From Montifringilla adamsi (lineage: Eukaryota; Chordata; Aves; Passeriformes; Passeridae), in the NCBI GenBank assembly GCA_017590115.1, contig JAGGNK010006437.1, positions 62,001-126,000 of the forward strand: 64,000 nt of DNA, written 5' to 3'. A program made the translations under genes and the position numbers. Position 1 is the first letter of the stretch; each line of letters begins with the position of its first letter. Of the stretch, positions 10,755 to 22,500 are shown one piece after another. The notes beneath the pieces were generated by a model, which was not told the origin of the DNA, searched no databases, and saw only the letters and a program-made list of their open reading frames with translations.

Positions 10755-11352
10755 CAAGCTCCAGGGAGGGGATTCTGCCCCTCTGCCCCGCTCTGCTGAG
10801 ACCCCACCTGCAGGGCTGCATCCAGCTCTGGGCTCCCAGCACAGCAAGGACAGGGAGCTGCTGGAGCCAGGCCAGAGGAGGCACCAAGGTGATCCCAAGA
10901 GGGATGGAGCAGCTCTGCTGTGAGGAAAGGCTGAGAGAATTGGGATTGTTCAGCCTAGAGAAGAAGATTTTGGAGTGACTTTGGGGTGCCTTAAAGAAGA
11001 TTTTGGGGTGACTTAATTGTGGCCTTCCACTAGGGAACCAACAAGAAAAATGGAGCGAAAGTATTTATAAAGGCCTGTAGTAACAGAACAAGGGGGAGTG
11101 GTCTTCAAACTGACAGAGAGTAGGTTTAGATTGGATATTAAGAAAAAATTCTTTGCTGTGAGAGGGTGAGGCCCCGGCACAGGTTTCCCAGAGGAGCTGT
11201 AGCTGCCCCATCCCTGGAAGTGTTCAAGGCCAGGATGGATGGAGTTCTGAGCCACCTGATCTAGTGGAAGATGTCCCTGTCTGTGACAGTGGAGTTAAAA
11301 ACTGGGTGATCTTTGAGGTTCCTTCCAACTCAGGCCATTCTATAATTCTTGG
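10755..11352 (+). mobile_element. CR1 LINE, 3'-end fragment with an internal duplication
   Basis: Matches CR1 from the region GACCCCACCTGCAGGGCTGC through GAGCAGCTCTGCTGTGAGG, TTAGATTGGATATTAAG and GATCTTTGAGGTTCCTTCC. It ends in a degenerate tail near 11345. A 21-base unit is duplicated at 10961-10981 and 10994-11014, separated by 12 bases. GC content is clearly higher than in the flanks, as usual for CR1. Confidence 0.9.
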
Positions 11353-11983
11353 AGAATTTTTTAAAGTTGTGCTTATTTGTCACCTGAACCTGTAGTAAGG
11401 AAGGTATATATTAGATCATGTTTCTTTAAGGAGTATACCCTAGCACAGACACTTCACCTACAAGAAAGAATGATCCTTGGAAATTAAGATTTATCAGTCC
11501 ATTGCTATAGAAAATGCAGTTTGAATGTGTACTGAAAAAATATTTTGCAACTCCTAAATAAGTTTTATTCACAAATTGATCTTTGAACACGTCATTTCAT
11601 AAGAAATTCTCTAGCCACCTCACTTTGGGAGTTTGTTGTCTTGTAGTATTACATATATATGCTTTCATGCCCTGAAAATGTGTCAATTCATTGCACATAA
11701 CTTCTTGTTCTCTGACTGCCAGTGTTGCAGTGCATGAATTACGGAACATGGAAAATAGAGGTAGTGAACTTAATTTCCTACCACAGTGTGAACATGTCTT
11801 GAACTCAGGAAACGGCAGCTCCAGTGCAGTGCTCTATATGAATGAGTAACCGATTTTCTCTGTTTGAAACCTTACAGAAAAAAAAAAATGCAACAGAAAG
11901 GAGTTTATATGTTCTAACTCTAGTTAGCAAGCATGGAAAAACACTATTGAATTAAACACTTCTTACAGTTAATATAGCAATAA

Positions 11984-12014
11984 TTCTTTACATGTGTTAA
12001 GCACATGTAAAGAA
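11984..12014. repeat. Perfect hairpin, 13-bp arms and 5-base loop
   Basis: TTCTTTACATGTG at 11984-11996 and CACATGTAAAGAA at 12002-12014 are exact reverse complements around TTAAG. It lies in single-copy DNA and does not belong to any repeat I recognise. Confidence 0.8.
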
Positions 12015-12381
12015 GCTCTGAAGTGGGTGTAAATGTCACTTTTCATTAGGTAAAAAGTGCTTTTATTCCAAACACTTTATACAGAAGCACAGTCTAATAA
12101 ATTGTGCTTCCCCACTGCAATCACAAGCATTGCAAGCATGTGCCATTAACATAATTTTTGATATAGCTAGGATCACATCTCTGAATCTCAGAAATCCTTT
12201 GTACCTCTTTAAATAAAACTTTTCAGTGTCCTAATATTAGGGGTTTTTTTCTACAATGTTTCAAATATTCATAAAAATTCAGTCATGAATCTTCTGTTGA
12301 AGTGTATGTTTTCTAAAGTTCTTCTGAAACAGATGCCTGTCCTAGTTTAGCATAGAATGTGGTTTTCTCTTTTTTTAATAG

Positions 12382-12424
12382 AATATATTATAAAGAACAT
12401 CTATCTGAGGAAACAAAACATTTT
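12382..12424 (+). CDS. Candidate 43-base internal exon
   Basis: A pyrimidine-rich acceptor (GGTTTTCTCTTTTTTTAATAG, ending at 12381) is followed by 43 bases and a consensus donor GTAAGTACT at 12425. Starting one base in, the frame is open and reads IYYKEHLSEETKHF, ending in phase 0. The charged, soluble composition is protein-like and unlike the hydrophobic products of chance frames in this AT-rich DNA. A second frame is also open, and no neighbouring exon has a matching phase within the window, so this stays tentative. Confidence 0.27.
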
Positions 12425-12855
12425 GTAAGTACTCCTTGAGGGAAAGTATTGTACTTAAATGACCATTTTATTTTCACCATACAATAATATTAATAATGAT
12501 CAATAAATCATTCAAAGCTTCCTCTCTGAACCAAAAACTATTCTTTTAAAGGCATTAAATGCCACTATTATGGTACCTAGTTTTCAGATTGAATTTCTGC
12601 AGTAATCAGTATTTTCTGCCTTGCTTGTCACATTTTTTTCTTTATTGGTGTATTAACTTCCAAAGTACAAAAATGTCATTTTGCTGAACTGTCTCCATAC
12701 AGCAGAATGTCATCAGTAGTCCAAAAATCTTTCTACAATTCTGAGAAGGTACATAATATTTTTTGTGCAATCTAATTTAAAAGAGAATGTATTTTTGTAG
12801 GAAACAGTGCTAAAGATTGACTGAAACAAAACTGTGTTAAAAATTATTTAAGATC

Positions 12856-13943
12856 TGTGGTGGGCTGAACCTGGCTGGATGCCAGGTGCCCACCAAAGCC
12901 ACTCTATCACTCCCCTCCTCAGATGGGCAGGGAAAAGTAAATATAACACTCACAGATCAAGACTGGGGCAGGGAGAAATCACTCACCAGTTACCATCACA
13001 GGCAAACAGATTCAACTGAGAAATTAGTTTATTACCAATCAAATCAGAGTAGAATAATGAGAGACAAAACCAAATCTTAAAAATACTTTTCCCCATCCCT
13101 CCCTTCTTCCTGGGCTCAATTTCACTGCTGATTTTCTCTGCATCCTTCCTGCCAGTGGCACAGTGAGAAAGAGAAGGGTGGCTGCAGTCAGTTCATCACA
13201 TATCTCTGCTGTTTCCTCCTCAGGGGAAGGATTCCTCATACTCCTCCCTTGCTCCAGTGTGATGTCCCTGCCTCAGTAGACAGTTCTCCATGAACTTGTC
13301 CAATGTGAATCCTTCCCACAGGCTTGCAGTTCTTCACAAACTGCTCCACAGTAGGTGCCTTCCGTGGGGTCAGTCTTTTAGGAACAGCCTGCTCCAGCAT
13401 GCATCCCCCGCAGGGTCACAAGTCCTACCAGCAAATCTCCTCCAGTGTGAGCTACTCTCTTCATAGGTCCTTCCAGGAGCCTGTTCCAGCATGGGCTTCC
13501 CACAGGGTCACAGGTTCCTTTGGGCATCTACCTGCCCCATCATGGGTCACCCCCATGGGCTGCAGGTGGGTCTCAGCTCCCCCGTGGACCTCCACTAGCT
13601 GCAGGGGCACAGCTGCCCCACCATGGGCTCTCCATGGGCTGCAGGGGAATCTCAGCTCCAGCTGCTGGGGCACGTCCTGCCCCTCCTTCTGCACAGTCCT
13701 GGGTGTCTGCAGGGCTGTTCCTCTCACTCCTTTCCTATCTGGCTGCCATTGTCTAAGTTCTTTTCCCCCATTCTTCAACTACCACCATTGCTGGTGGGCT
13801 TGGGCTCAGCCAGCAGTGGGTCCATCCTGGAGTTGATTGACACTGGCTCTGTCAGACATGGGAAAAGTTCCTGGTATCTTCTCACAGGAGCTATCCCCTG
13901 CAGCCACTCCACTACCAAAACCTGGCCATGCAAACCCAGAACA
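12856..13943 (-). mobile_element. ERVL-like LTR, minus orientation
   Basis: The same general family as the plus-oriented LTR at 7421-8486, here reversed. On the minus strand it starts TGTTCTGGGTTTGCATGGCC at 13943, passes AGGTTTTGGTAG and repeated GGGCTGCAGG/CTGGAGCAG units, and carries AATAAAC (plus 13028-13033 region). It ends in CATCCAGCCAGGTTCAGCC and CCACCACA at 12856. The ends are TG and CA, but the flanks (AGATC and CTACC) do not match, so the target duplication has decayed or the element was rearranged. The open frames at 13324-13952 on both strands are by-products. Confidence 0.8.
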
Positions 13944-15018
13944 CTACCATAACTCAAATTCAGTGTGCTAAACAGGCCATTACGAGTAGTTGCTAAAAAA
14001 CCCCCCACACATAATACCTGAATATTTAAATTGCCATATATGACTTACCGTCAGCATGTGATTTTTATTGATATTAGTAGAAAATGTAGGCATTACTCTA
14101 AGAATCTAAACAAATGCAAGCATCCATCTGGCATTTAGACAGTATAGAATTATTAAACATATTTGGATTTGTTAAGATAGAGTGTACTAGAGTAAACTTA
14201 CAGAATTCTGTTATAGGTAGCACATTGCACATGAAAATTTCAAGTATAGTCAGATTTTTTCCCTTCAGTTTTCTCTTGTTTTGCTTCCAAAATACAGATA
14301 TAAGGTTTTTGCTTTACAGAGCTATTCAGTGGAACAAGAACTATTTATAACAGGATAATTTTCAATATTTGTGGTTTCTTATGGAAGTTTCTATTTTGAC
14401 ACACTGCTTTTTTCTTTCAGTTTCTACTTTTAGTATAATTGGTCTCTCATTACATTTGTACTTAGCATTCTCTGAATTTTGGTACAATTTCCATGAAATT
14501 TCTTTGTAAAAAAAAAAAAAAATCTATATCTATATAATTGAATTCTCCAAATTATTTTAATGGGTTTCAGACCATTTCCTGCATTTAGAAGTAAAAGAAT
14601 AAATTGAAAGGAATCAGTGCCAAACATATGCAAAGTATTACCCTAAGTAAAGAGTAACTGTACAGTAGCTTTCAGACACTGTTGGATAATTGCACACAGC
14701 TCTAGCAAAACATATATGTGAAATTTAATGACTTAACAAGACAAAGGAAAAAAAGGAGAATAAACTCTATTGCACGGTTGGGTTTAGTTGATTTTTGCAC
14801 TGAAAAGGAAGGAAGAGATTTTGGCTGTAATTGCTAACTTCTGATAATATTGTATCATTATAAGTCAAAACTGTTAATTCAAGCAAAATTGTTTATTCAA
14901 TCATCCATTCTCTGCATGAACAGACTGACCTTCTGTTCCACATAGAAGCTTTTGTTCTCATAGTGTTTTCAAATGATCTGTTTCCTCTAGCTATAAAAGA
15001 AGTACCACTACACTGAGA
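13944..15018. other. AT-rich single-copy DNA, no gene seen
   Basis: Contains A14 near 14509-14522. No repeat family or credible exon was recognised. Confidence 0.5.
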
Positions 15019-15600
15019 TGTCTCCGTCTCTCTGGGTGCCTCCCAGTGAACCCCGGCCAGCCCCGGGTCGGCAAACAGCGGGGGGGCAGCCAGAAGTTAC
15101 TAAGCACCTTTATAACCATTACAAAGTCCATTCAGTGTATCTCATTAATAGTGAACATCCACTGAATAATGACCATTCATTGTTTATTCACAAATTATAA
15201 TCAGTTGTGCTCATGATGAAGCCAGTGTTGACAGGTCAACTATCTAATGTCCAAGAAGGAAGACAAACATCTATTAAAAACCATAAATTAAACTCATTGA
15301 TACCAAAACTTAAGTGAAAAAAAAATCCCTAGTGGATGCATCTGGTTGTGATGGCTGCATCCACCTCAAATTGGCTTCACAATATCACAATAACCAAGGA
15401 CTGATTTGAGCCATGTGCACACCCAACCCCAGTGCTGGTGAAGGTCTGACTCAAGTCGTGTTTGGGAGACACTGACAGCTGTAGTCAGGATGCAGGCATG
15501 ACCAGAAGCCTGTTTCCTCACTCCATAAACAGTGGAGAGCCCAGGGCACACTCAGCTATCCTGCATGGGATACACAACAGAATCTACCCTGGAGCAGGGA
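15019..15600 (-). mobile_element. Probable LTR, minus orientation, right edge unresolved
   Basis: At 15019 a TGTCTCCGTCTCTCTGGG edge (CA end of a minus-oriented LTR) leads into a GC-rich U5-like block (15040-15095) in otherwise AT-rich DNA. A minus-strand AATAAA lies about 165 bases in (plus 15183-15188). U3 would lie to the right. Its end could not be fixed, and no target duplication was found. The family is not named. Confidence 0.45.
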
Positions 15601-18377
15601 CACCTCAAAAGGTTCCTGTTTAAAGGTTGTTAAAGGTTTAGAGATTCCTCATCTAATCAGACACCCAGTAAGCATTTAATGGCATGATAAGCTTTGAAAT
15701 CTGACAAGTGATGCAAAATACAGTCATTTAGACATAGACTATTTACCAAGTCCAGAATTAAGTCTGGATCCTGCTACACTGAAACTCCCCTCTGAGGGGT
15801 TTAGCTCATCACTCACCCAAATTGTCCCCTTGACTGTTTTGTCTGACCCTGTCCTGTTAGCAGTAAATAATCAAGAGTACTTTGCTATCAGGTCTTTTTA
15901 AACCACCATGACCTTTAGCACCAAAAGTCATTGAACCACTGCTTTTTTTAACAAACATGCTGCTATCTGTCTGTTACAGGTGAAGTGCAGCACTCCATCC
16001 ACAGCAATAACACGCCTTAGAAAAAGCAGGAGATGTAAAGCATTCTGCAGATGACATTGATTTAATCACCAAAAAAACCCCAGCCAACACAACCACCAAA
16101 AACAAAAGAGAAATTGAGCTGTTGAAAGCAAGTATTCTGTGATTGAAAGGGGGAAGATAAATGTACTTCCCCAAAACAAGATGAATATTTCCTTGTTGTC
16201 TGTTAAATTAGGTCTTGCCCTTCACTTACATGTTATTATGTCTTATCAGGGTGAAGTCGTGGAAAACTTTTAACCAAAGTTGTTTAGCACTGTGTTGTTT
16301 ATGACTAACAATAAAATCTTAATGGAAATTATTGATTTCCAATGAAAATTCCAATTCTTTCTCAAAAAAAAAAAAAATTGAATTGATGCTTTGAAATATG
16401 TTTGCTTTTTTCATGGAAGGCAAAAATATTTTCTGACAATGGAAAATATGCTTCCGTTGTGGCAATGAGAGCAAATAGTTTGGGACAGAAGTGTTTTCAA
16501 AGACAGAACCCCCCATTCAATAGGAACTGGATAAATAAGGTGTAAATACGGCATTATATGTATATATGTGTATGTGTATATATGTGTATATGTATATATG
16601 CCTATATATATTCCACTGATGAAAAGGTCACAACTTCTCAAAATTGAGATTTTTCCTTCAAGTTTCTCAAATCACCCTCCATGCTTAAATTAAATCTAGC
16701 AAATTTACAGTTCAAAACACAGTGTTTAAAATGATCTGCTGACCTGAACACATAGTCCATGATGCTTCCTATATAAATACTGTACACAAAGGGATTATAC
16801 ATAACCTTTCCCCTCTCTGAGGAGCAGTCAATGAGAATCAAAGGATTTATTTTTTTTAACAAGATCATGGATGTGCATTATGTTGCAGTGCTTTAAGTGC
16901 AGAGTGCTTTTATATTGCTGAAAGTAAGTGTACACAGTGTTACATGTGGATGTGATTAGTATGAACTTTTACTGCACCCAGAGTTGTTTGGTTTGCTCCT
17001 GAAGTAGACAGTGCACTTAGCCTGATGTCAGAGCTCTCAGAAAATATGCTACAATAATTTAAGCAGCCTGATGTCTGTAGTACTTCTTTGCATAGACCAA
17101 GATACATAAAATTCATAGATACACAAGATAGTGAGTAGCTTAAAAGGTAGGGAGATAATGCTTTAATTATACAATAAGGAGCCATAACTATGGCAAAAAA
17201 AGGACAAAGAAGGGTATATACCCTACAAAGGAAAAAAAATGGAAAAAATGGTTGGTTAAAATGCAGTTAAAATAATTTTCAGAGACTTGAATGCTGGGAG
17301 ACCTCCCAGGTTATGCCTAGGACTAGTCCATGAGTAGAATGAACTGTCTGTCAGCACAAAAACAGTTTCTTGGCGCCAAATCTGGTCTGTTCAACTCCCT
17401 GTCAAGCAGGCTAGACATAAACCTTGCTGTTGGGTGGTCTCATCAAGTAGACAGCCCTGGGATGATGCTACAAGGGTGACACAATAAATGTGGAAGTTAT
17501 GACTAGTTATGGGTTGTTGAGTCTCCAGAAGATCAGAAACCAATAAAATCAATTTAGATGTTCTCCAAAGCAATAAATCATAACACTGGTATGAAAGTCA
17601 CTCAAAGCAATTTATTGTGTCTACTCACAATCCCTAGAAAACAGAATTTCCTCCTTTTCTAACTGGTTTAGCCACAAGTCACTGTAGATACCATGTACAG
17701 ATATCCTTAATATTATTTACTTGAGAAATCCCCCAAATTAAGGCCAAATTAAAAAATGGGATAAGACGCTCTGATGATGTAATTGGACATTTCTTGTTTG
17801 ATTTCAATGTAGTAATCACAATTTATAACAAATGAAGCTCTGTCTTTGAGTATTACATGTGGAGCCACTGGTATAACACAAATTGTTCTCTTTTTTTTTT
17901 CCCGCCCCCCCTTTGCCTTTGGTCCACACAGCTAAGCACCCATTAAAAGTGAATCACTTCACTGAGCAACACCATATGATTAGCAAACAAATGCCTGAGG
18001 CCAGAATGTACTTTTCAAGTTCCATCAGCTTCCAAGTCTCTTTGTATTTGATTGATGCTGAGGAAAAACTGACTTGAATGCTAAGAAAATGGAGAGTGTC
18101 ACAGTGCCACCACATCTAAATTCTGTTGACCTTTTCCTCATATCTGTACAATGATGTAGAAGAGAGCTTCCAGCTCAAATAAATAAATAAACTGATTGAA
18201 AAAAAAAAAAAAAGTGAAGTGTTCAGATTTTGGGGGTGTTTTTGGCCTATCCTTACCTCTTTAGAAATTTTGAGTTGCAGATAAGAAATGCTTTACTTTC
18301 TTTTAATAAGTTCATCTCTGTCAGCTTTCACAATTCATATTCAAAATTGCTTCTTATGATATTGGGATTTTTTCAGA
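15601..18377. other. AT-rich single-copy DNA with one microsatellite
   Basis: No repeat family was recognised beyond the TATG-type microsatellite at 16554-16612. An acceptor-like TGCTATCTGTCTGTTACAG near 15980 has no partner donor. Confidence 0.45.
16554..16612. repeat. (TATG/TA)n microsatellite
   Basis: Alternating TATATGTG units with interruptions, about 59 bases long. Confidence 0.85.
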
Positions 18378-18475
18378 GATTTAGAATCATAAAGGTTGGA
18401 AAAGATCTCCAAAAGACTATAAATTCCAACTGCTAATCAGCACTACCATGTTCACCATGCACATGGAAGTTCATT
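18378..18475 (-). mobile_element. CR1 LINE, 3'-end fragment, diverged
   Basis: The plus strand shows the reversed CR1 end: AGAATCATAAAGGTTGGAAA, AGATCTCCAAAAGA, TCCAACTGCTAATCAGCACT and ACCATGTTCACC. It is short and diverged. Confidence 0.7.
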
Positions 18476-19267
18476 TCATGAACTTCTAGTTTTTCAGTAA
18501 AGCAGCTCCAACAAATACACGTGTATATTTGGAACATCCCGTAATAGAAATGCTCTAAGATTCTCATCAGCTTTCATAGTCTTCTGTGAGAATGAAAATC
18601 AGTAACATCTGAATGATCAGTACTTGGGTTTTTTACTGTTTCTGTAGCCAGACTATCAGAGGTAGCTTTGAAGCTGTACACAACACAGCCCTAAATGCCA
18701 CGTTGTAGGGGAAGCATGACACTCACATTGGATACAGAAAATGGAGGGCTTAAAATGGATTCAGCCACCTAAATCCAGAGACTTCCATTTGTGAGTTTTC
18801 CCTGGGAAGTGATTTCTGTTCCAAGGCAAGACTGATTTTAAAGCACTTCCATTCTTCTCAAAAGTTCCTTGTTGTCTAGGCACATCCCACTGCACCAGCA
18901 CAACAGAGCTATTTGTATAGCTGGGCTATGAGTCTGATTAGAGAAAAATGGCAGCTTTACAGGAAAGAAAGGAATAACAACAAAAAAGTATTTTCATTTT
19001 CTCCAGATCATTTCTCAGATGCCATTGGCGGTGTGTGACAGATTGTGTGAAGATAGAGTAAGATGAAGGGATAGGAATGAGCAGTAAAGCTGCTATGAAG
19101 GTAATGTTCCAAAACTAGTGTTTTTGCACAGCATTTTGTATTATTAAATGTGCTTTCAGTTTCCAGCCTTAAGGTTTCAAAGGAGTCTTAGTTAAATGTG
19201 TAAACACACATACCTGAATTGAAAAGGCTAAGGTATCCATCATATATCTTTCAGCTAAATTATCCAA
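18476..19267. other. Single-copy DNA, no gene seen
   Basis: No repeat or exon-like structure was recognised. Confidence 0.5.
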
Positions 19268-19500
19268 TAATCACACAATCACAGAATTGTTTAGGTTGGA
19301 AATTACCTCCAAGATCTTCAAGTCCATCGTTTGACTGATCACCACCTTGTCAAACAGACCAGAACACTGAGTGCCACGTGGAGTACTTTCTTGAAGACTT
19401 TTGGGGATGATGACTCCACCACCTCCCTGGGCAGTCCAATCCAATGTCTGACACTTCTTTCCATGAAAAAATTATTCCTGAAATAATATTGAAATTTTCA
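19268..19500 (-). mobile_element. CR1 LINE, 3'-end fragment
   Basis: Reversed CR1 end starting ATCACAGAATTGTTTAGGTT, followed by ACCTCCAAGATCTTCAAGTC and a CTCCACCACCTCCCTGGGCA segment, then TTTCCATGAAAAAATTATTC. The subfamily differs from the copies carrying CCTTCCAACTCAGG-type ends. The open frames here are by-products. Confidence 0.82.
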
Positions 19501-22500
19501 TGCCTTTTCATGTCTTCTCTTTGTAAGCAGTGCAATGGAATGATGATTAAAAAAAAAAAAAGGATGGTCCCAAAATACAGTGTAAATAGCGGTTTTCATT
19601 TAGAAGCACTTTATAAGGAAAAAAAAAACAACCACCTGAATGAACTTGTAGTAAGAATAACGAAAAAATATCTTCTGAAGTACACTTCAGTATATGCTAT
19701 TTACATTATAATTGTAAAGAATGCAAAAGATGGAAGAGCGAAGAGTTTTTTAATCTCTTGTGCACATTTGGCTGTCACCCATGGACAAACTAACCCAATA
19801 GTAGAGAGTCGGCTGTAACTCTGAAGCACTCCTTAATGGCATAATTATAAGGGAGGATAAATAATTAGCCATCAAGGAAAAGAATAATGAACTTTGCTTT
19901 ATTTTCTAACCTGAAATACATGCTTGTATCAGCTATGGACAATATTTTCCATTTGACCTGATTACTTATTAGTGCAGCACCTTTTTCTTCATTAGGTTTG
20001 TTTGGTTTTTTTACAAAATATGAAGTGAAGTCCAAATTTAAAAAAAGTGACCACAGAAAAAAAAGCAGATTTGTTTTATGACTCAAAAGACTATCCCTTT
20101 TAAGAATTAAAACATTAACACTAAATATAAAGCAGGGTGAGAAATGTGACAGAATTAAGACTCTCAAGAAATTTAGATCTGTGCACAAGGCACAGAGGTG
20201 TACTTGCTGAGAAAGACTCATACATACAAGTATATGCATGAGCAGATTTCCATTTGTTGCTGAGTACCATTGAGAAATTTAGTTCACTATCTTTAAATGT
20301 GTATCTCTGTGTCAGAGACTTGGAAATTTAAAAGGCAGGAGAAGAAGTTGGAATGAATTTATTTCATCTGAGAAGGTAAAGATTTAAATAGGATAGCACA
20401 GAAGTTCTTGGTTTGAATAAAGACCAGAATTCAGGCAAAGGAAAAGTCTGGGTAAAAGCTAAAGATATATGAACACTTGAAATACCTTCTAGGATCATGT
20501 ATAGAATTAATCAAATGAGTTTTCTGGATTGTGTTAACTGGGAAGCCCCCATAACAAACCAGCTAAACTTAAAACTGATTCATTTAGAAAGATAATGATT
20601 GAGTGGAAATTTAATTTATTCAAACCACTGAAAACTGGTTATAGTGTGGGTAGGAGTGTGGTCCAGGACAAAGCTGATTACTGATCAAAGGATGAAGATA
20701 TGGCAAGAAGTAGTCTTGGTAAGAACATCTTTTCTGGGAAATGTTGCAGTAAAGCCAATTGTAAAGGAATAAATTTCAGACCTCATTTCTAAGAAGGCTG
20801 GGGACAAATCAGCTAACTCAAAGTTTATAATCTTACAAAGAGGGGATTTTCTCCCTCTTTCTACCATGGCATAGTACAAATACAGTGAGAAAACTCAAGT
20901 CCTTCACAAAGCTCATGATACATAAATTAGTAAAAAGTTATATCTAAGGCACTGTTGCCTCAAGAGAGAAATAGATTTAGCCAATCAATTATTAAGATCC
21001 ACCACAATTCCGTTTAAAATAATTTTATAAAAGCTATAATCTATTTAGTTAAAAATTTACTCGTTTTAGCTACACACAAAACAGAGTCTGGTAATCATCT
21101 CCTAACAAATTGGCATTAAGACCAAAATGGCTCTTATAGTTCATTAGAAGAGTCTCTTTTGCTCAAAATTTCTCCTGTTTCACAGAATAGTAATAGGAGA
21201 GTTGTTGCTTTTTTAAAGGATACCATGTTTTATTCTAGAAATCAATCCTTGAGGCTGGCACAGTTTTAATGGGTAGTTTGTTAAATGTTACAAAGTCTGG
21301 AATATTAAGTCTCTGTCAGGAGACAAAAGTTCTTTTTTTCTAGTCTTTCAGGATTCTAGTTACTTTAGCAGACAGTTTATATTTCCCAATTCCTCCATCT
21401 GAAAGAAGAAACACTCTGGATTCCTTTTTTCCCCCAATCTTTTCTTCTGATAAGTAACATTACAGAGGAGACACTTCCAGTTTTTGTAGACTGTCCATTA
21501 GGATGAGTCCTGAAAATCGAATTGGAATCATTAGTATTATCACATATTAGGTGGTTTTACAACAAAGTATTAGCAGTTTTGCATTTTCTTGAGCAGATTT
21601 TCTCCTTCCATAGATTTTCTCTTTCCATTTGCATCATATCTTCTTGTTAACAAAGCACTTAAATTTCCATTTACGTGACCAAATACATACAACTAAAGTA
21701 TATGCTTGTGGTTCAATTTCAGCTTTTTAAAATTATTATTAATATCACCTTTTTTATTATTATTAATAGAATGCAAAATTATGTTTCATTAAAAGAAACA
21801 TCAAGACAGGTGGCTAAGCAAAATATTTCCTAATGTATATTTCAACCACAATTAATAATTTATTTCATAAGATTATAAGCTCTTGTGTATATGAGAAGCC
21901 ATGTGCATTTTGAAAAAATTATTTCTATTATTAGAGAGCTTAGGTATTAGTGATATAAATCCAGGCTGGGGTTTTCTGCATTGCCTGGTACGGTGCACTG
22001 CCTCATACCTGCAAGAGAAACCATCTTCTGTCTTTCAGTTGTCCTGTGAGTGACGTTTTTTACATTAAACCAGAAAATACTACATTTTACTTTCCACTAG
22101 AATCCACTAATTGGCCTAGGTCAGAAAGGAACACACTATTCTCTCACTAGCCATTTTCACTTCTTTTGTTCTCAGTGACAATTTGAAAGCTAAAACCAGC
22201 TCTTTTTCCCTCACAGAAAATCTGCTCAGAAGATCAGGATACCCTAATATACCTCTCCAAGCAGAGAATTGAATTCCAGCTGTCTACATGGACCTACCTG
22301 GGGGAATTCTACATTTAATTTCCCTCTTACCTTGAGAATTAAAAGACCAGGCAGGCTCTGGGTAATTACAGATAGCAATACATGTAAAACCTGTAAGACA
22401 AAGAAAGTAACGGCAGGATATATTTAAATCAATATAATTGGTGAGATTGTAGAGGTTAGTGTTCTTCTAGTATATATGTCTGGAATGCTGTAATTTGCAC

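Larger units (their letters stand above)
11353..12855. other. AT-rich single-copy DNA with hairpin and exon candidate
   Basis: Holds the 13-bp perfect hairpin (11984-12014) and the candidate exon (12382-12424), both listed separately. No repeat family was recognised. Confidence 0.45.

Noticed and set aside
13324..13952. Frames of up to 170 codons on both strands
   Set aside because: Inside the inverted ERVL-like LTR; same explanation.
19865..20239. 124-codon minus-strand frame
   Set aside because: No splice sites, biased composition and no similarity recognised; about what AT-rich DNA of this length yields by chance.
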